Below are positions 1 to 7,908 of a DNA stretch of 14,398 bases, piece after piece. The position numbers and the translations under genes were made by a program. This DNA comes from Symbiodinium natans (Eukaryota; Sar; Dinophyceae; Suessiales; Symbiodiniaceae). The stretch is taken from assembly GCA_905221605.1 (NCBI GenBank), contig CAJNDS010000273.1:166654-181051 (forward strand), given 5' to 3'. Each line of letters opens with the position of its first letter. The stretch's first letter is position 1. Below the pieces are notes generated by a model. That model ran no database searches. It worked only from the letters and a program-made list of their open reading frames with translations, and had not been told where the DNA came from.

Positions 1-1717
1 GCTCCTTGAGCAATTCGTCCAGTTGCGCCTGGCCATCCAGTTCGGGATTCCTCAGAATTTCACTGGCACGGGCAATCTCCTTCACCATGTGCTGCCACTC
101 TTGGGCTTTGCTCCTCTGCACATCGCACTGGGTCAAAGGGCAAAACACTTGCAGGATTCCCAGCGGGGGAGGAGGTGGAACTGGTGGAGCAACACTTGGC
201 GCGGGCGGTGTGGATGCTTGAGTGTCCAGCTGCACAGTGTCAACTTCTTCCTCTTGGGTTGGAACAGCAGCGGGCGGAGCCACCCGAACAATTCCGCCAG
301 CATTCCATGCAGGCTGGGAGAAGTACTCGAAAAAGTCCACAAACGCTTGGGCCAGCTGTGCGCCATGGCAAAGCTTTGCATTCTTGGCCTGCATCCATAT
401 ACTCAGAGGTTCTGGCGAAGAGCAGTTCTGCACTTTCAACGCAAGCTCTTGCACGGCCTCCGGTGCCAACTTGCACGAGTAACTTGCGGAGCGGCTTTCC
501 TGCAAGACCTTCACGGCCATCAACACCAAAGTGTAGGTGCTGAAGCCACCGGTAGATCGGTCGGCGAGTCGCCGACTCCGCGCCCAGTGCTTCAGGAGCC
601 GCACTACAGGACCCAGCAAGGGGTCGGTCTTGCACAAGCCTTGCACCAGGCGACTGTTCTGCAGACCTTCGTGATTGTTGACCGAGACATCGCAAAGAAC
701 TTCTCCACCACTGCCGAAGAGCTTCAGCACGGGCACACGAGCCCGCACGACGAACATCTTCTTCACTCCCTCCAAGCTGTCACGTTCAGCCTTCGAGCGC
801 AACAGGAGCAGTGCCCTGAACTGGGCGAGGCGCGAAGGGGTATCATGGGTATCCCTCAGTTCCTCTGCTGGAGGTGCAGGAGGTGCTGCAGGCGGCGGCG
901 GTGGTTTGGGTGCGTCATTTGGAAATTGCCCTGACTTCTCCGACAGGTCTCGAGAAAGGCTCTGAACAGCCGCAGCTTCAACGACCTCCACCAAACTGTC
1001 TGGCCCTGGTGTATCTTGTGCACTGTGGTCATCTACTGCTGGCCGTTCCGCAACAACAGGTTCTGGTAGCAGCTCTGGTTGTTTTGCAGTGAGCTGAATT
1101 GTGGCAGCATTTCTCTCTTTTGTTGGTGGTGGCTGCGGTCTACATCGGCTCCTCCTACTTCGTGCTCCAGATTGAGGTGATGGCTCCAATGATGCAGGTG
1201 TCGCTGGCAGTTGAACTGCATCTGGGGGCGGTGGTGGCAGAAGAGCTTCGAGTTCTTGAAGGTGCTGTCTGGAAGGATCTGCTCTGACAACTCCAAAACT
1301 TTCTGCCTTCTGTCGTGCCTGCAGCGGCTCCTGAGAAACCAGCCTTCTCTTGGCAAGCTGGTTTTGGTTGCAAAGCCAAGTGAGGTCAACATCAGATCCC
1401 TGCATGAAAGTCCCGTTGCTACAAGACCCATAGCAGTGAGTCTCACCATCAAGCTGCTCACAAACAGATCGCACCATCTGTTCGAGCTTGCGCGTGTACT
1501 CCCGCTGGTCTGGCGAGGGCCGCAGCTCCTTCTCCAGCTTGAAGAGCAGTCTGTGGAAGGTTGCAGTGTGGGCATCACGAACCCGGCCGAAAGCCAGGCT
1601 TTGGCCAGGTCGAGGGACCCCAAGTGGCCCAGGACGCAGGCCCCTGCAGGATGGCTGGAAGCGGCCCAAGGCCACTTGCCGTGCGCACCCCAGCCGCGAA
1701 AGCCGCAAAGAGTCCAT
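1..1717 (-). CDS. Cid1-like terminal nucleotidyltransferase (TUTase / non-canonical poly(A) polymerase), C-terminus beyond window
   Basis: One minus-strand frame is open from base 2 up to a stop at 1951-1949. Using ATG 1717, 572 residues lie in the window and the C-terminus runs off the left edge. Residues 96-111 read YGSCSNGTFMQGSDVD, the GS...SDxD signature of DNA-polymerase-beta-type nucleotidyltransferases, giving metal-binding Asp109 and Asp111. The third Asp is D343 in CDVSVNN. Next come LLKHWARSRRL (374-384), FSTYTLVLM (392-400) and FVDFFEYF (459-466), in the order expected for the central and PAP-associated domains. Such enzymes add U or A to RNA 3' ends. Between D111 and D343 lie about 230 residues, far more than in compact family members; most are Pro/Ala/Gln-rich and look disordered. 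A second ATG at 1912 would add 65 low-complexity residues, and an upstream exon is possible. Nucleotide preference cannot be read. Being intronless among intron-rich neighbours, it may be a retro-processed copy. Confidence 0.85.
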   Translation of the reverse strand, partial: MDSLRLSRLGCARQVALGRFQPSCRGLRPGPLGVPRPGQSLAFGRVRDAHTATFHRLLFKLEKELRPSPDQREYTRKLEQMVRSVCEQLDGETHCYGSCSNGTFMQGSDVDLTWLCNQNQLAKRRLVSQEPLQARQKAESFGVVRADPSRQHLQELEALLPPPPPDAVQLPATPASLEPSPQSGARSRRSRCRPQPPPTKERNAATIQLTAKQPELLPEPVVAERPAVDDHSAQDTPGPDSLVEVVEAAAVQSLSRDLSEKSGQFPNDAPKPPPPPAAPPAPPAEELRDTHDTPSRLAQFRALLLLRSKAERDSLEGVKKMFVVRARVPVLKLFGSGGEVLCDVSVNNHEGLQNSRLVQGLCKTDPLLGPVVRLLKHWARSRRLADRSTGGFSTYTLVLMAVKVLQESRSASYSCKLAPEAVQELALKVQNCSSPEPLSIWMQAKNAKLCHGAQLAQAFVDFFEYFSQPAWNAGGIVRVAPPAAVPTQEEEVDTVQLDTQASTPPAPSVAPPVPPPPPLGILQVFCPLTQCDVQRSKAQEWQHMVKEIARASEILRNPELDGQAQLDELLKE

Positions 1718-2063
1718 GTGGCAGCTGCGAAAGGTTGGGTCTTGGGGAGCGTTTAAGGTTGCGGTTGCGGTTGAGCTCAAGAAATGCAATTCTTGGCACT
1801 TTAAAGGAGCGGAACCGCCTTTCTTCTTAATGCTTCTTGTTGTAACGGACGACGTGCAACAGGACAGCGTATGCTGCTTCCTGCAAAAACTCGGCAGCCC
1901 TGCTGAAGCCATAAAGCTTCGTCCACGGCAGTTTGTAGATAACCAAAACTACCAACAACCAAGCAGATCCAAGCAGGGCGTGGGGCTTCTAGCGCTGTCC
2001 TCGGGCTTCTCTTGGTTTTAATTCCTCCCTATAGCCCCCCCCCCCCTGCTCAAACTCCATCGG

Positions 2064-2283
2064 CTACTGTACAGTAGTTTGGGGCTTGGGGTAGTTCAGG
2101 CCTACACTTCTACACATCGATGCCCCCAACACAAATCCTGCAGTCCTTCCTGCAAAGCCCCCCCCCCAATCAAACATCACGTCTAGGATTTTGGGGCCAT
2201 AAACCATACACATCCACCTCGTCCGGAAGCGTCGTGTCGCTTTGGTCGTCATTGGCGCTTGGGGCCTCCACTCTCAATCGCAT
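2064..2283 (-). CDS. Possible small two-exon gene of unknown function
   Basis: Sense-strand ATG at 2283 opens MRLRVEAPSANDDQSDTTLP, an acidic, protein-like start just upstream of the nucleotidyltransferase gene. A clear acceptor (CTTTGCAG) ends at 2150. One model joins exon 2283-2181 to exon 2149-2064 in matching phase (62 residues, second exon containing GRTAGFVLGASMCRS), but the implied intron is only 31 nt. The other uses donor GAG|GTGGAT at 2218/2217, giving a 67-nt intron and ending EGLQDLCWGHRCVEV at a stop near 2102. Either exon could instead be 5' sequence of the nucleotidyltransferase gene. No family is recognised. Confidence 0.3.
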
Positions 2284-2304
2284 CGAAGCGGAGGGAGAAT
2301 CTGC

Positions 2305-2334
2305 GGTTTAGGGCTTAGGGTTTAGGGTTTAGGG
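2305..2334 (+). repeat. Interstitial telomere-like repeat
   Basis: A short run of TTTAGGG units with one variant (GGGCTTAGGG). In transcription sense it lies 17 bases past the stop codon at 2351, between two minus-strand genes. Confidence 0.9.
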
Positions 2335-2350
2335 TGGTGAACTTTTCAAA

Positions 2351-3200
2351 TTAGTTGCGCAGCAAGCCCCCCGCAAAGCAGCAGCCGCAAGTTTCCCACG
2401 CCGTTTGTGCACGCACATATGCGTCGTGCAATGCAGCCCAGGAGCTAGCTGACTCGCCACAGAGGTCTGACCTAGAGCCCCTTTGCTCCTTACGCTCCAC
2501 CACGCCCTTAAGAGCCCCATTCGCGAGTTCATCCCTGAAAACCAGGGTAGTATAAGGTTTGTATAGGGTATAGGGCTGAGGGTTTTGTAGGGCAGAGGGC
2601 CATCAAAGCATGATGTCTCGCAAATCCGCAAGCTTCGAAGCTCCTCAACCACAAACCATGAATTTGCACTGCAAGGCCAGGGGGTGGGGGGGGGAGGGGG
2701 ACGACAACCAACCCACAACAACCCAGGTCGTATATGTATATGTATATGTATATGGAGGTGGGGGGGGGTGGGGGGGCGCAAACCAACACCAAACCACCAA
2801 ACCAAACCCCAATAGGAAATTACCTGACACTCTGGCTTGCTGAGAAATGGCCAGTGTATGGCATCAAGCCTGAATGCCCTCTTGCTGGGAAAGCTGGCCA
2901 CGCATGCCTTTAAAGCAATGAAGAAGCCGAGAATCGAAACCCTAAACGCCCTATACGCCCTATACACCCTCCAAACTTTATAAACCCGAAAATAAAAACC
3001 CCATAAACCCTTTCCAGCCCTATAAACCCCAATAAACCGTGTAAACCCCAAACCTCTGCCTTGCCACCCTTTGCCACAGCGGCCGCCGCGGCCACTGCGG
3101 CTGCGGAAGGGCCCTCCGCCTCGGGGGTAACGAGGACCCCAATAAGGCTTCAATAAGGTGCCCCTACTTTGGTAAACCCGCTTTTGATTGTAGCGTCCAT
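2351..3200 (-). CDS. Multi-exon gene of unknown function, Ala-rich N-terminus
   Basis: Proposed exons, in transcription order: 3200-3168 (MDATIKSGFTK, donor GTAGGG), 3119-3054 (AEGPSAAAVAAAAAVAKGGK, then AE; Ala-rich), 2907-2824 (ACVASFPSKRAFRLDAIHWP, with a near-consensus donor CAG|GTAATT), an exon from 2643 (ELRSLRICETSCFDGPLPYK), and terminal exon 2534-2351 (DELANGALKGVVERKEQRGS to CCFAGGLLRN-stop). The first three junctions are all phase 0. The junction between the last two exons is not resolved; a GC donor is needed. The intron 2823-2644 holds the GTATAT microsatellite and G-rich tracts, and the intron 3053-2908 holds degenerate CCCTAAA-type sequence. The last exon is the best supported: 60 residues open behind a TTTTCAG acceptor. 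No domain recognised; several Cys residues near the C-terminus. Confidence 0.5.
2731..2755. repeat. GTATAT microsatellite
   Basis: About four tandem GTATAT units followed by G-rich sequence (GGTGGGGGGGGTGGGGGGG). It lies in a proposed intron of the minus-strand gene 3200-2351. Confidence 0.9.
3127..3180. repeat. Dispersed repeat copy 1, overlapping a splice donor
   Basis: Sense-strand TTTACCAAAGTAGGGGCACC followed by TTATTG. It is similar to 9603-9645, where the sense strand reads TTTACGAGACTAGGGGTACC then TTATTGGGG. Here it straddles the proposed first donor of the gene 3200-2351; the other copy is in an intron. Confidence 0.6.
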
Positions 3201-3206
3201 AAAAGG

Positions 3207-3419
3207 GGCTTAGGGTTAAGGGTTTAGGGTTTTATGGGGTAGATTCCTTGGGAACGTTAGGGAAGCCTGGGGAGACCTTAGGGAGGGGTGCCCTAAGCTT
3301 TTCCGCACGGTAGGAGTTTTCGATGCTCTGAGGTTTGTGCTTTTTGCCACCTGCCTAGCTGAGCCTCTCGGTTTAAGGTTTACGGCTTTGGGGTTCAGGG
3401 CGGGTTTAGGGTTTAGGGC
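3207..3419 (+). repeat. Degenerate telomere-like repeats flanking a terminal exon
   Basis: TTTAGGG-type runs at 3207-3235 and 3368-3419. The first follows the stop of the gene 4398-3232, its TAA at 3234 sitting beside an ACCCTAAAC-type repeat. The second fills the gene's last intron. Confidence 0.8.
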
Positions 3420-4398
3420 CAAAGTTATAAGGTTTAGGCCCAGGTCGTCCCTGTGAGTACTGATTTCCCCGGGACCGTCTAGCAAGGGTTTATAGGCCTT
3501 AGGACTGACAGGTTTTGGCTGAGTAGGGCAAACAGTGCAATAGGTACTCATAGAAGCGCAAACCGAAGTCGACACCTACCAAGGAACAGGAGCAAACAAC
3601 CAACCTCCCTGGCTACTCCCGAGGCAAAGGAAACGCAGGGCTTTGCGGGGTTGCTTCGTGTTGCGACAGCCCACCTAGCAATGCGATTGCGGTCAAGATT
3701 ACATTGGCGTTCGTGTCTTAAACCCCTGAAGACCAAAGCCCAAAAATCCCGAACCCCATAACCTTAAACCCTCTCGCCTTAACTGACTCCCCAAGAAGCA
3801 TCAAGGTCTCTTGATTCCTAAACCCTCCTGCCCAAACTGTATTGGGGCCCGATGAGCCCCAAAAGCCCTACTACAAACCCTTCGGTGGAGGCTGGGGTCA
3901 TCGTGACTAGCACCGAAGGAGGCGGGCACTGGCTCTGAGTAAGAGCATGAGTAGCAGCAGCATCAAGTGGGTATTTGATCGGTTGAAAGGACGCAAGCCT
4001 GTAGGCCCCTATGAAGCCTATAAACCCCCAACAAAGGTATAGTAGCCCTAGAACGCGGCCTTGCCGTAGCGCGAGCGCTCCAGAAAGGACTTCGGCGCCC
4101 CTGCGCCCGTCGGCTCGGGCGCTGCCTCGCCTGAGTTTAGGCTCCTATAGAACTTTATGTGGGTGCCCCCGCCCCCCCCCCAAAAAAAAAAAAAAAGGCT
4201 TTGGCCCAAATGGGTGTAGTTGGGGTTTAGGTTTCCAAAAGAGGGATATCCCTAGAATCCTTCAGCAGGACAACACCCCCCCCCCCCCGCCCCCCCCCCA
4301 AAAAAGGGGAACCCTTCTTTTTCGGAACCCGAACCTAAACCCGAGGCCTCGGCAGATGCACAGAGCGCGCAAGCCCGTGGCGGGTTTGTGACTGGCAT
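3232..4398 (-). CDS. Multi-exon gene of unknown function
   Basis: Proposed exons: 4398-4341 (MPVTNPPRACALCASAEAS), 4130-4048 or part of it (begins GEAAPEPTGAGAPKSF), 3998-3879 (LASFQPIKYPLDAAATHALT...), 3725-3617 (GLRHERQCNLDRNRIARWAV...), 3518-3440 (PKPVSPKAYKPLLDGPGEIS...) and 3350-3232 (GKKHKPQSIENSYRAEKLRA...NVPKESTP-stop). The last four exons share phases 2-2, 0-0 and 1-1 and give 141 in-frame residues. The second-to-third junction is uncertain: the second exon can read to its own stop at 4048 (...FLERSRYGKAAF), which would make the first two exons a separate 46-residue gene; otherwise a GT donor near 4091 fits. The first donor, GTTTAGG, is itself a telomere-type motif. The last intron uses GC-AG. 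The product is basic at its C-terminus; no family recognised. Confidence 0.5.
4172..4305 (+). repeat. Two poly(C)-poly(A) composite tracts in one intron
   Basis: C10 then A15 at 4172-4196, and C13-G-C10-A6 at 4276-4305. In transcription sense both read T-run then G-run, inside the proposed first intron (4340-4131) of the gene 4398-3232. Confidence 0.85.
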
Positions 4399-4912
4399 GG
4401 CTACACCACTAATTCTCCAAGGCTTCGGTGTCACTAACAATAAAAAAGCATATAATAATGATGGCAAAAACTCATTGTAATAAGAAAATTACAAATAATA
4501 ACAATAATAATAATAATCATGATATTCATAACTAGTTGGGAGAGGAGATCATGGAAACTTCGGAGGCCCTCTGTTGGAACCCTTCGAAAAATATTCCTGA
4601 ACATAACCACCTTAAACCCAATAATAAGGGAAAATGCAAAAAAAAAACATGTCTCAAGGGCCTACCTAGTAGTGGCTGGCGAGCCCGCGGGTTCGGGGGT
4701 ACTATAATCCCTCTTAAGGACTGTTAGTCCATGGGGAGAACATCCCAAATTTTAGGTGTTCGCGGAGGTGTGCGGTTCAAGAGGTTTACAGGGTTCAGGG
4801 GTTTATAGGCCTTGGGGCTTTCAGGTTCAGAGGGCTTGCCCGGGCACAGGGGCTCACCACCCACAGGCCCACTAAAGATCTCAAGTTGCAGAAACAGAAA
4901 CCCTGTAAACCC
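4399..4912. other. Intergenic stretch with an AT-rich patch
   Basis: About 500 bp without a convincing exon. Bases 4436-4535 are markedly AT-rich (AATAATAATAAT-type simple sequence), unlike the GC-rich surroundings. Bases 4695-4748 are one copy of a dispersed repeat. Open frames on the + strand here (for example from 4519 and 4536) look random. Degenerate TTTAGGG-like sequence lies at 4775-4810. Confidence 0.6.
4695..4748 (+). repeat. Dispersed hairpin-family repeat, copy A
   Basis: Shares ATCCCTCTTAAGGACTGTTA and a following GGGGAGAACATCCCAA block with copies at 8440-8504 (+) and 12691-12755 (-). Here only the right half of the hairpin seen in copy B is present. Confidence 0.65.
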
Positions 4913-5199
4913 CTAAACCGTCTCAACCCAATATTCAGACAACCCCAAGAACTGCAGGGGCTTGCAGTTCAGGATTCCCTCTTCAAGCGTCACTTTTTGG
5001 GGGAGCCTGGCCGGGTCACTGGGCGTTGCCGTCGCTGGCGCGCTGGGTGCCACTGGAGCTCGTGCTGGCTCCTGCTGGGGAGCTTGTAGCCAACTTTGTC
5101 CCCTTCTTGGGATGAAGAAGTGAAACTTGAAGTTGGTGCGCAGTCTGTGCAACGGAGTACAGGGGTTTCTTCCAAACCTAGCAACTTCTCGTAAAGAAA
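4913..5199 (-). CDS. Terminal exon of an unidentified gene
   Basis: A minus-strand frame of 94 residues opens after acceptor CCCCTTGAG at 5200. It starts SLREVARFGRNPCTPLHRLR, passes an Ala/Pro-rich stretch (EPARAPVAPSAPATATPSDP) and ends LQFLGLSEYWVETV. The stop codon TAG lies inside a GGTTTAGGGG telomere-like motif. The entry phase is 1, so an upstream exon is required. The nearest candidate (7980-7909, with a GC donor in phase 1) lies beyond the foldback element, which would then sit inside a 2.7-kb intron; this is speculative. A second frame (LEFLYEKLLGLEETPVLRCT...) is also open over part of the region, so frame choice is not certain. No domain recognised. Confidence 0.42.
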
Positions 5200-5222
5200 C
5201 TCAAGGGGCAAAGAGTTCAGGG

Positions 5223-5298
5223 TTTATGTAGGGTTTATAAGGTTCATAGGGTTTGCATTGTTTAGGGTTCAGGGTTCGGGTTTCAGGGTTTAGGGTTC
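5223..5298 (+). repeat. Degenerate telomere-like tract at the foldback insertion site
   Basis: A run of variants such as TTTAGGGTTCAGGGTTCGGG, ending TTTAGGGTTCAAC. The last 8 bases are the left target-site duplication of the foldback element. Confidence 0.85.
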
Positions 5299-5301
5299 AA
5301 C
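5294..5301. repeat. Target-site duplication, left copy (GGTTCAAC)
   Basis: Exact 8-bp match to 7871-7878, directly abutting the 5' tip of the foldback element. Confidence 0.85.
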
Positions 5302-5486
5302 TGGTAAATTTCGCGGAGCACGCACACCAACCGGCGCTAACTCCTGACACAGGGGTTGGGGGTGCATGCTTGTTTTATTTTGAGAGTGAACAGCCGTCTG
5401 AAGGCTCTGCGCACCCACAGCGGCGAGCAAGCATGTTTTACGGCTTGTTAAGGGTCAGCGTCCCACCGATGAGCTTCCATGAGACC

Positions 5487-5519
5487 GAGATTCCCGAGAG
5501 ATTCCCGAGAGATTCCCGA
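5487..5519 (+). repeat. Three tandem copies of an 11-bp unit (GAGATTCCCGA)
   Basis: Present only in the left arm of the foldback element. The equivalent right-arm site has a single diverged unit, so this is an expansion after the arms formed. Confidence 0.9.
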
Positions 5520-5663
5520 AGAACCAGGCCAGAAGCAAACCCTACCCCCCTATAGCCTTGCCATGGCTGACCTTAACTTCAAGTTAAGCGCTTGCATCGG
5601 GCTCACGCGCATTTGTTCCAGTTGCACCCGCGGCTTATGGTTGGAACCGAAAGCACCATAAAT

Positions 5664-6150
5664 GTCAGTGAAAACCCTCAAGTTCGACACAGTGTGTTGG
5701 GAGTATTGTCGCTAATTTTGCAGGGCCGTTTTTCTACGAACTTTTCGGGCGGCCACCACCATGCGAAATGCATTATTTGTCATTTCTTTCTGGTTGGCGT
5801 TGGTTCGAGGCGAAGAAAAGCTAAGGTCAGTGAAAACCTTAACTTCAACATGGGGTGTTGGAACTATTGTAGCTGATTTTGCCAGACAGTTTTTTTGCGA
5901 CTAACTTTTCGGGTGCCACACCCATGCGAAATTTACCGTCTGTCCTTTTTTGTGGTATGTGATGGCTCGAGCCGAAAAAAGTCAAGGCCGGTGAAAGCTC
6001 TTAAGATCAACAGCGGGCGTTGAATTTCTTGTTGCTAACTTTCCGGGGTGGTTTCTCTACTGGTTCTTTCGGCTGTCGGGTGACCGTTTTCGGCGCTGAA
6101 AATGGGCAATAACTGTTTGCACGGAGCAACACTTTAGAAACTGTCTTTGC
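5664..6150 (+). repeat. Three tandem ~162-bp units in the left arm
   Basis: Units start near 5664, 5826 and 5986, each opening GTCAGTGAAAACC or a close variant and containing (A)ACTTTTCGGG and CCATGCGAAAT blocks. A partial unit precedes at about 5569 (CTGACCTTAACTTCAAGTTA). Confidence 0.75.
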
Positions 6151-6462
6151 TTTGTTTTTGGATGTTTTATTTGTTTTTTTGGGTTTAGGGTCTAGGGTTT
6201 AGGGTTTTGAGTCCAGGGTTTAGAAGCCCAACAAAAGCAAAACGGAAAAAACCTTTTAAAAAATAGACCTCCCCATTGAAATCCAAATGTCAGCTGTGTT
6301 TGGCGGTTTGCAGCTGAAAGGGTTGGGACGGTTGGCTGTTCGGGCTTAATCTGGGAGTTAAAGGTGGCTTTAGTAATGATGGCCATGGCTGTGCGGTGTG
6401 GGTGGCTTCGATCCCGAAATCGAGCGACTCTGACCCCAAAAAAAAGTTAGAGACCAAACAAA

Positions 6463-6495
6463 AAGTTAAGTTCAACACCGTGTTGAACCTAACTT
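6463..6495. repeat. 33-bp palindrome, inner end of left arm
   Basis: AAGTTA-AGTTCAACA-CCG-TGTTGAACC-TAACTT: a near-perfect hairpin nested inside the long inverted repeat. Confidence 0.85.
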
Positions 6496-6681
6496 TTCGT
6501 GTTGGAAATCCTGCGTGTTTTTGCTGAATCCTACGTGGTTTTTGGGCTGTCGTGTGACGTGTTTCAGGGAAAAATGTGGGAAATAAGGGTAAAAAAAGGT
6601 CAAACGGCGTCGGTTTGTAGCCTTGCCGCCTGAAAAAACACGTAGGAAAACAGCAAAAACACGTAGGATTTCCAACGCGAA

Positions 6682-6714
6682 AAGTTAGGTTCAACACGGT
6701 GTTGAACTTAACTT
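6682..6714. repeat. 33-bp palindrome, inner end of right arm
   Basis: Mirror copy of the palindrome at 6463-6495, so each arm can fold on itself as well as with the other arm. Confidence 0.85.
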
Positions 6715-7029
6715 TTTTTTGGTCTCTAGCTTTTTTTTGGGGTTAGAGTCGCTCGATTTCGGGATCTAAGCCACCCACACCGCACTGCCATGGCCATCAT
6801 TACTAAAGCCACCTTTAACTCCCAGATTGGGCCCGAACAGCCAACCGTCCCAACCCTTTCAGCTGCAAACCGCCAAACACAGCTGACATTTGGATTTCAA
6901 TGGGGAGGTCTATTTTTTAAAAGGTTTTTTCCGTTTTGCTTTTGTTGGGCTTCTAAACCCTAAACTCAAAACCCTAAACCCTAGACCCTAAACCCAAAAA
7001 AACAAATAAAACATCCAAAAACAAAGCAA

Positions 7030-7512
7030 AGACAGTTTCTAAAGTGTTGCTCCGTGCAAACAGTTGTTGCCCATTTTCAGCGCCGAAAACGGTCACCCGA
7101 CAGCCGAAAAAACCAGTAGAGAAACCACCCCGGAAAGTTAGCAACAAGAAATTCAACGCCCGCTGTTGATCTTAAGAGCTTTCACCGGCCTTGACTTTTT
7201 TCGGCTCGAGCCATCACATACCACAAAAAAGGACAGACGGTGAATTTCGCATGGGTGTGGCACCCGAAAAGTTAGTCGCAAAAAAACTGTCTGGCAAAAT
7301 CAGCTACAATAGTTCCAACACCCCATGTTGAAGTTAAGGTTTTCACTGACCTTAGCTTTTCTTCGCCTCGAACCAACGACAACCAGAAAGAAACGACAAA
7401 TAATGCATTTCGCATGGTGGTGGCCGCCCGAAAAGTTCGTAGAAAAACGGCCCTGCAAAATTAGCGACAATACTCCCAACACACTGTGTCGAACTTAAGG
7501 GTTTTCACTGAC
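7030..7512 (-). repeat. Three tandem ~162-bp units in the right arm
   Basis: Minus-strand units start near 7512, 7350 and 7189, mirroring those of the left arm with the same spacing (162 and 161 bases). Confidence 0.75.
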
Positions 7513-7870
7513 ATTTATGGTGCTTTCGGTTCCAACCATCAGCCGCGGGTGCAACTGGAGCAAATGCGCGTGAGCCCGCTGCAAGCGCTTAACTTGGAAG
7601 TTAAGGTCAGCCATGGCAAGGCTATAGGGGGGTAGGGCTTGCTTCTGGCCAGGTTCTTCGCGAATCTGAGGCTCATGGAGGTTCACGGGCGGGACGCCGG
7701 CCCTTAGCAAACAGTAAAACATGTTGGTTTGATGCTGTGGGTGTGCAGAGCCTTCAAATGGTTGTTCAGTCCAAAAAAAAGCAAGCATGCAATCCCAACC
7801 CCTATATGAGGAGTTAGCGCCGATTGGTGTCGAACTCACCTTCCCGAAACCTGGTTCGCGAAATTTACCA

Positions 7871-7878
7871 GGTTCAAC
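7871..7878. repeat. Target-site duplication, right copy (GGTTCAAC)
   Basis: Exact match to 5294-5301, abutting the 3' tip of the foldback element. Confidence 0.85.
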
Positions 7879-7908
7879 TTCAAAAAACGCCAGAAAGGCT
7901 AAGGTGCC

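Larger units (their letters stand above)
5302..7870. mobile_element. Foldback-type non-autonomous DNA transposon with long inverted arms
   Basis: Bases 5302-6545 and 6630-7870 are reverse complements of each other around a unique loop of about 84 bp. Both tips read TGGTAAATTTCGCG from the outside inwards, and both ends abut GGTTCAAC, an exact 8-bp target duplication. The inner roughly 800 bp of the arms are nearly identical; the outer 300 bp (5302-5600 against 7560-7870) carry many differences and indels. Each arm contains three tandem units of about 162 bp, TTTAGGG runs (6181-6212 and 6955-6990) and a 33-bp palindrome at its inner end. Open frames inside are mirrored between the arms and contain no transposase-like motif, so mobilisation in trans is inferred. 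Eight-base duplications fit several cut-and-paste superfamilies (hAT, P, Merlin) and foldback/Galileo-like elements; the tips alone do not decide. Confidence 0.9.

Noticed and set aside
23-934. 303-residue open frame on the + strand
   Set aside because: It is the exact antisense shadow of the nucleotidyltransferase frame, which carries conserved motifs on the minus strand; the + translation shows no domain.
1913-1960. Relict dinoflagellate spliced leader upstream of the nucleotidyltransferase
   Set aside because: GGTAGTTTTGGTTATC shows only partial resemblance to the leader's 3' part; too weak to claim retro-processing.
2329-3153. 274-residue continuous minus-strand frame
   Set aside because: It contains two probable exons, but also reads through GTATAT microsatellite, G-runs and degenerate telomere repeats (HIHIHIHI, GFRV), which are intron sequence.
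5795-5815. tRNA B-box-like GGTTCGAGGC
   Set aside because: No matching A box or cloverleaf at the right distance, and the site lies in a transposon repeat unit.
5664-6150. CRISPR-like spaced repeats
   Set aside because: The units are about 162-bp degenerate tandem repeats without short direct repeats and unique spacers.
5253-7839. Open frames inside the foldback element
   Set aside because: Frames in one arm recur in mirror image in the other, have no transposase-like motifs and do not keep phase across the tandem units.
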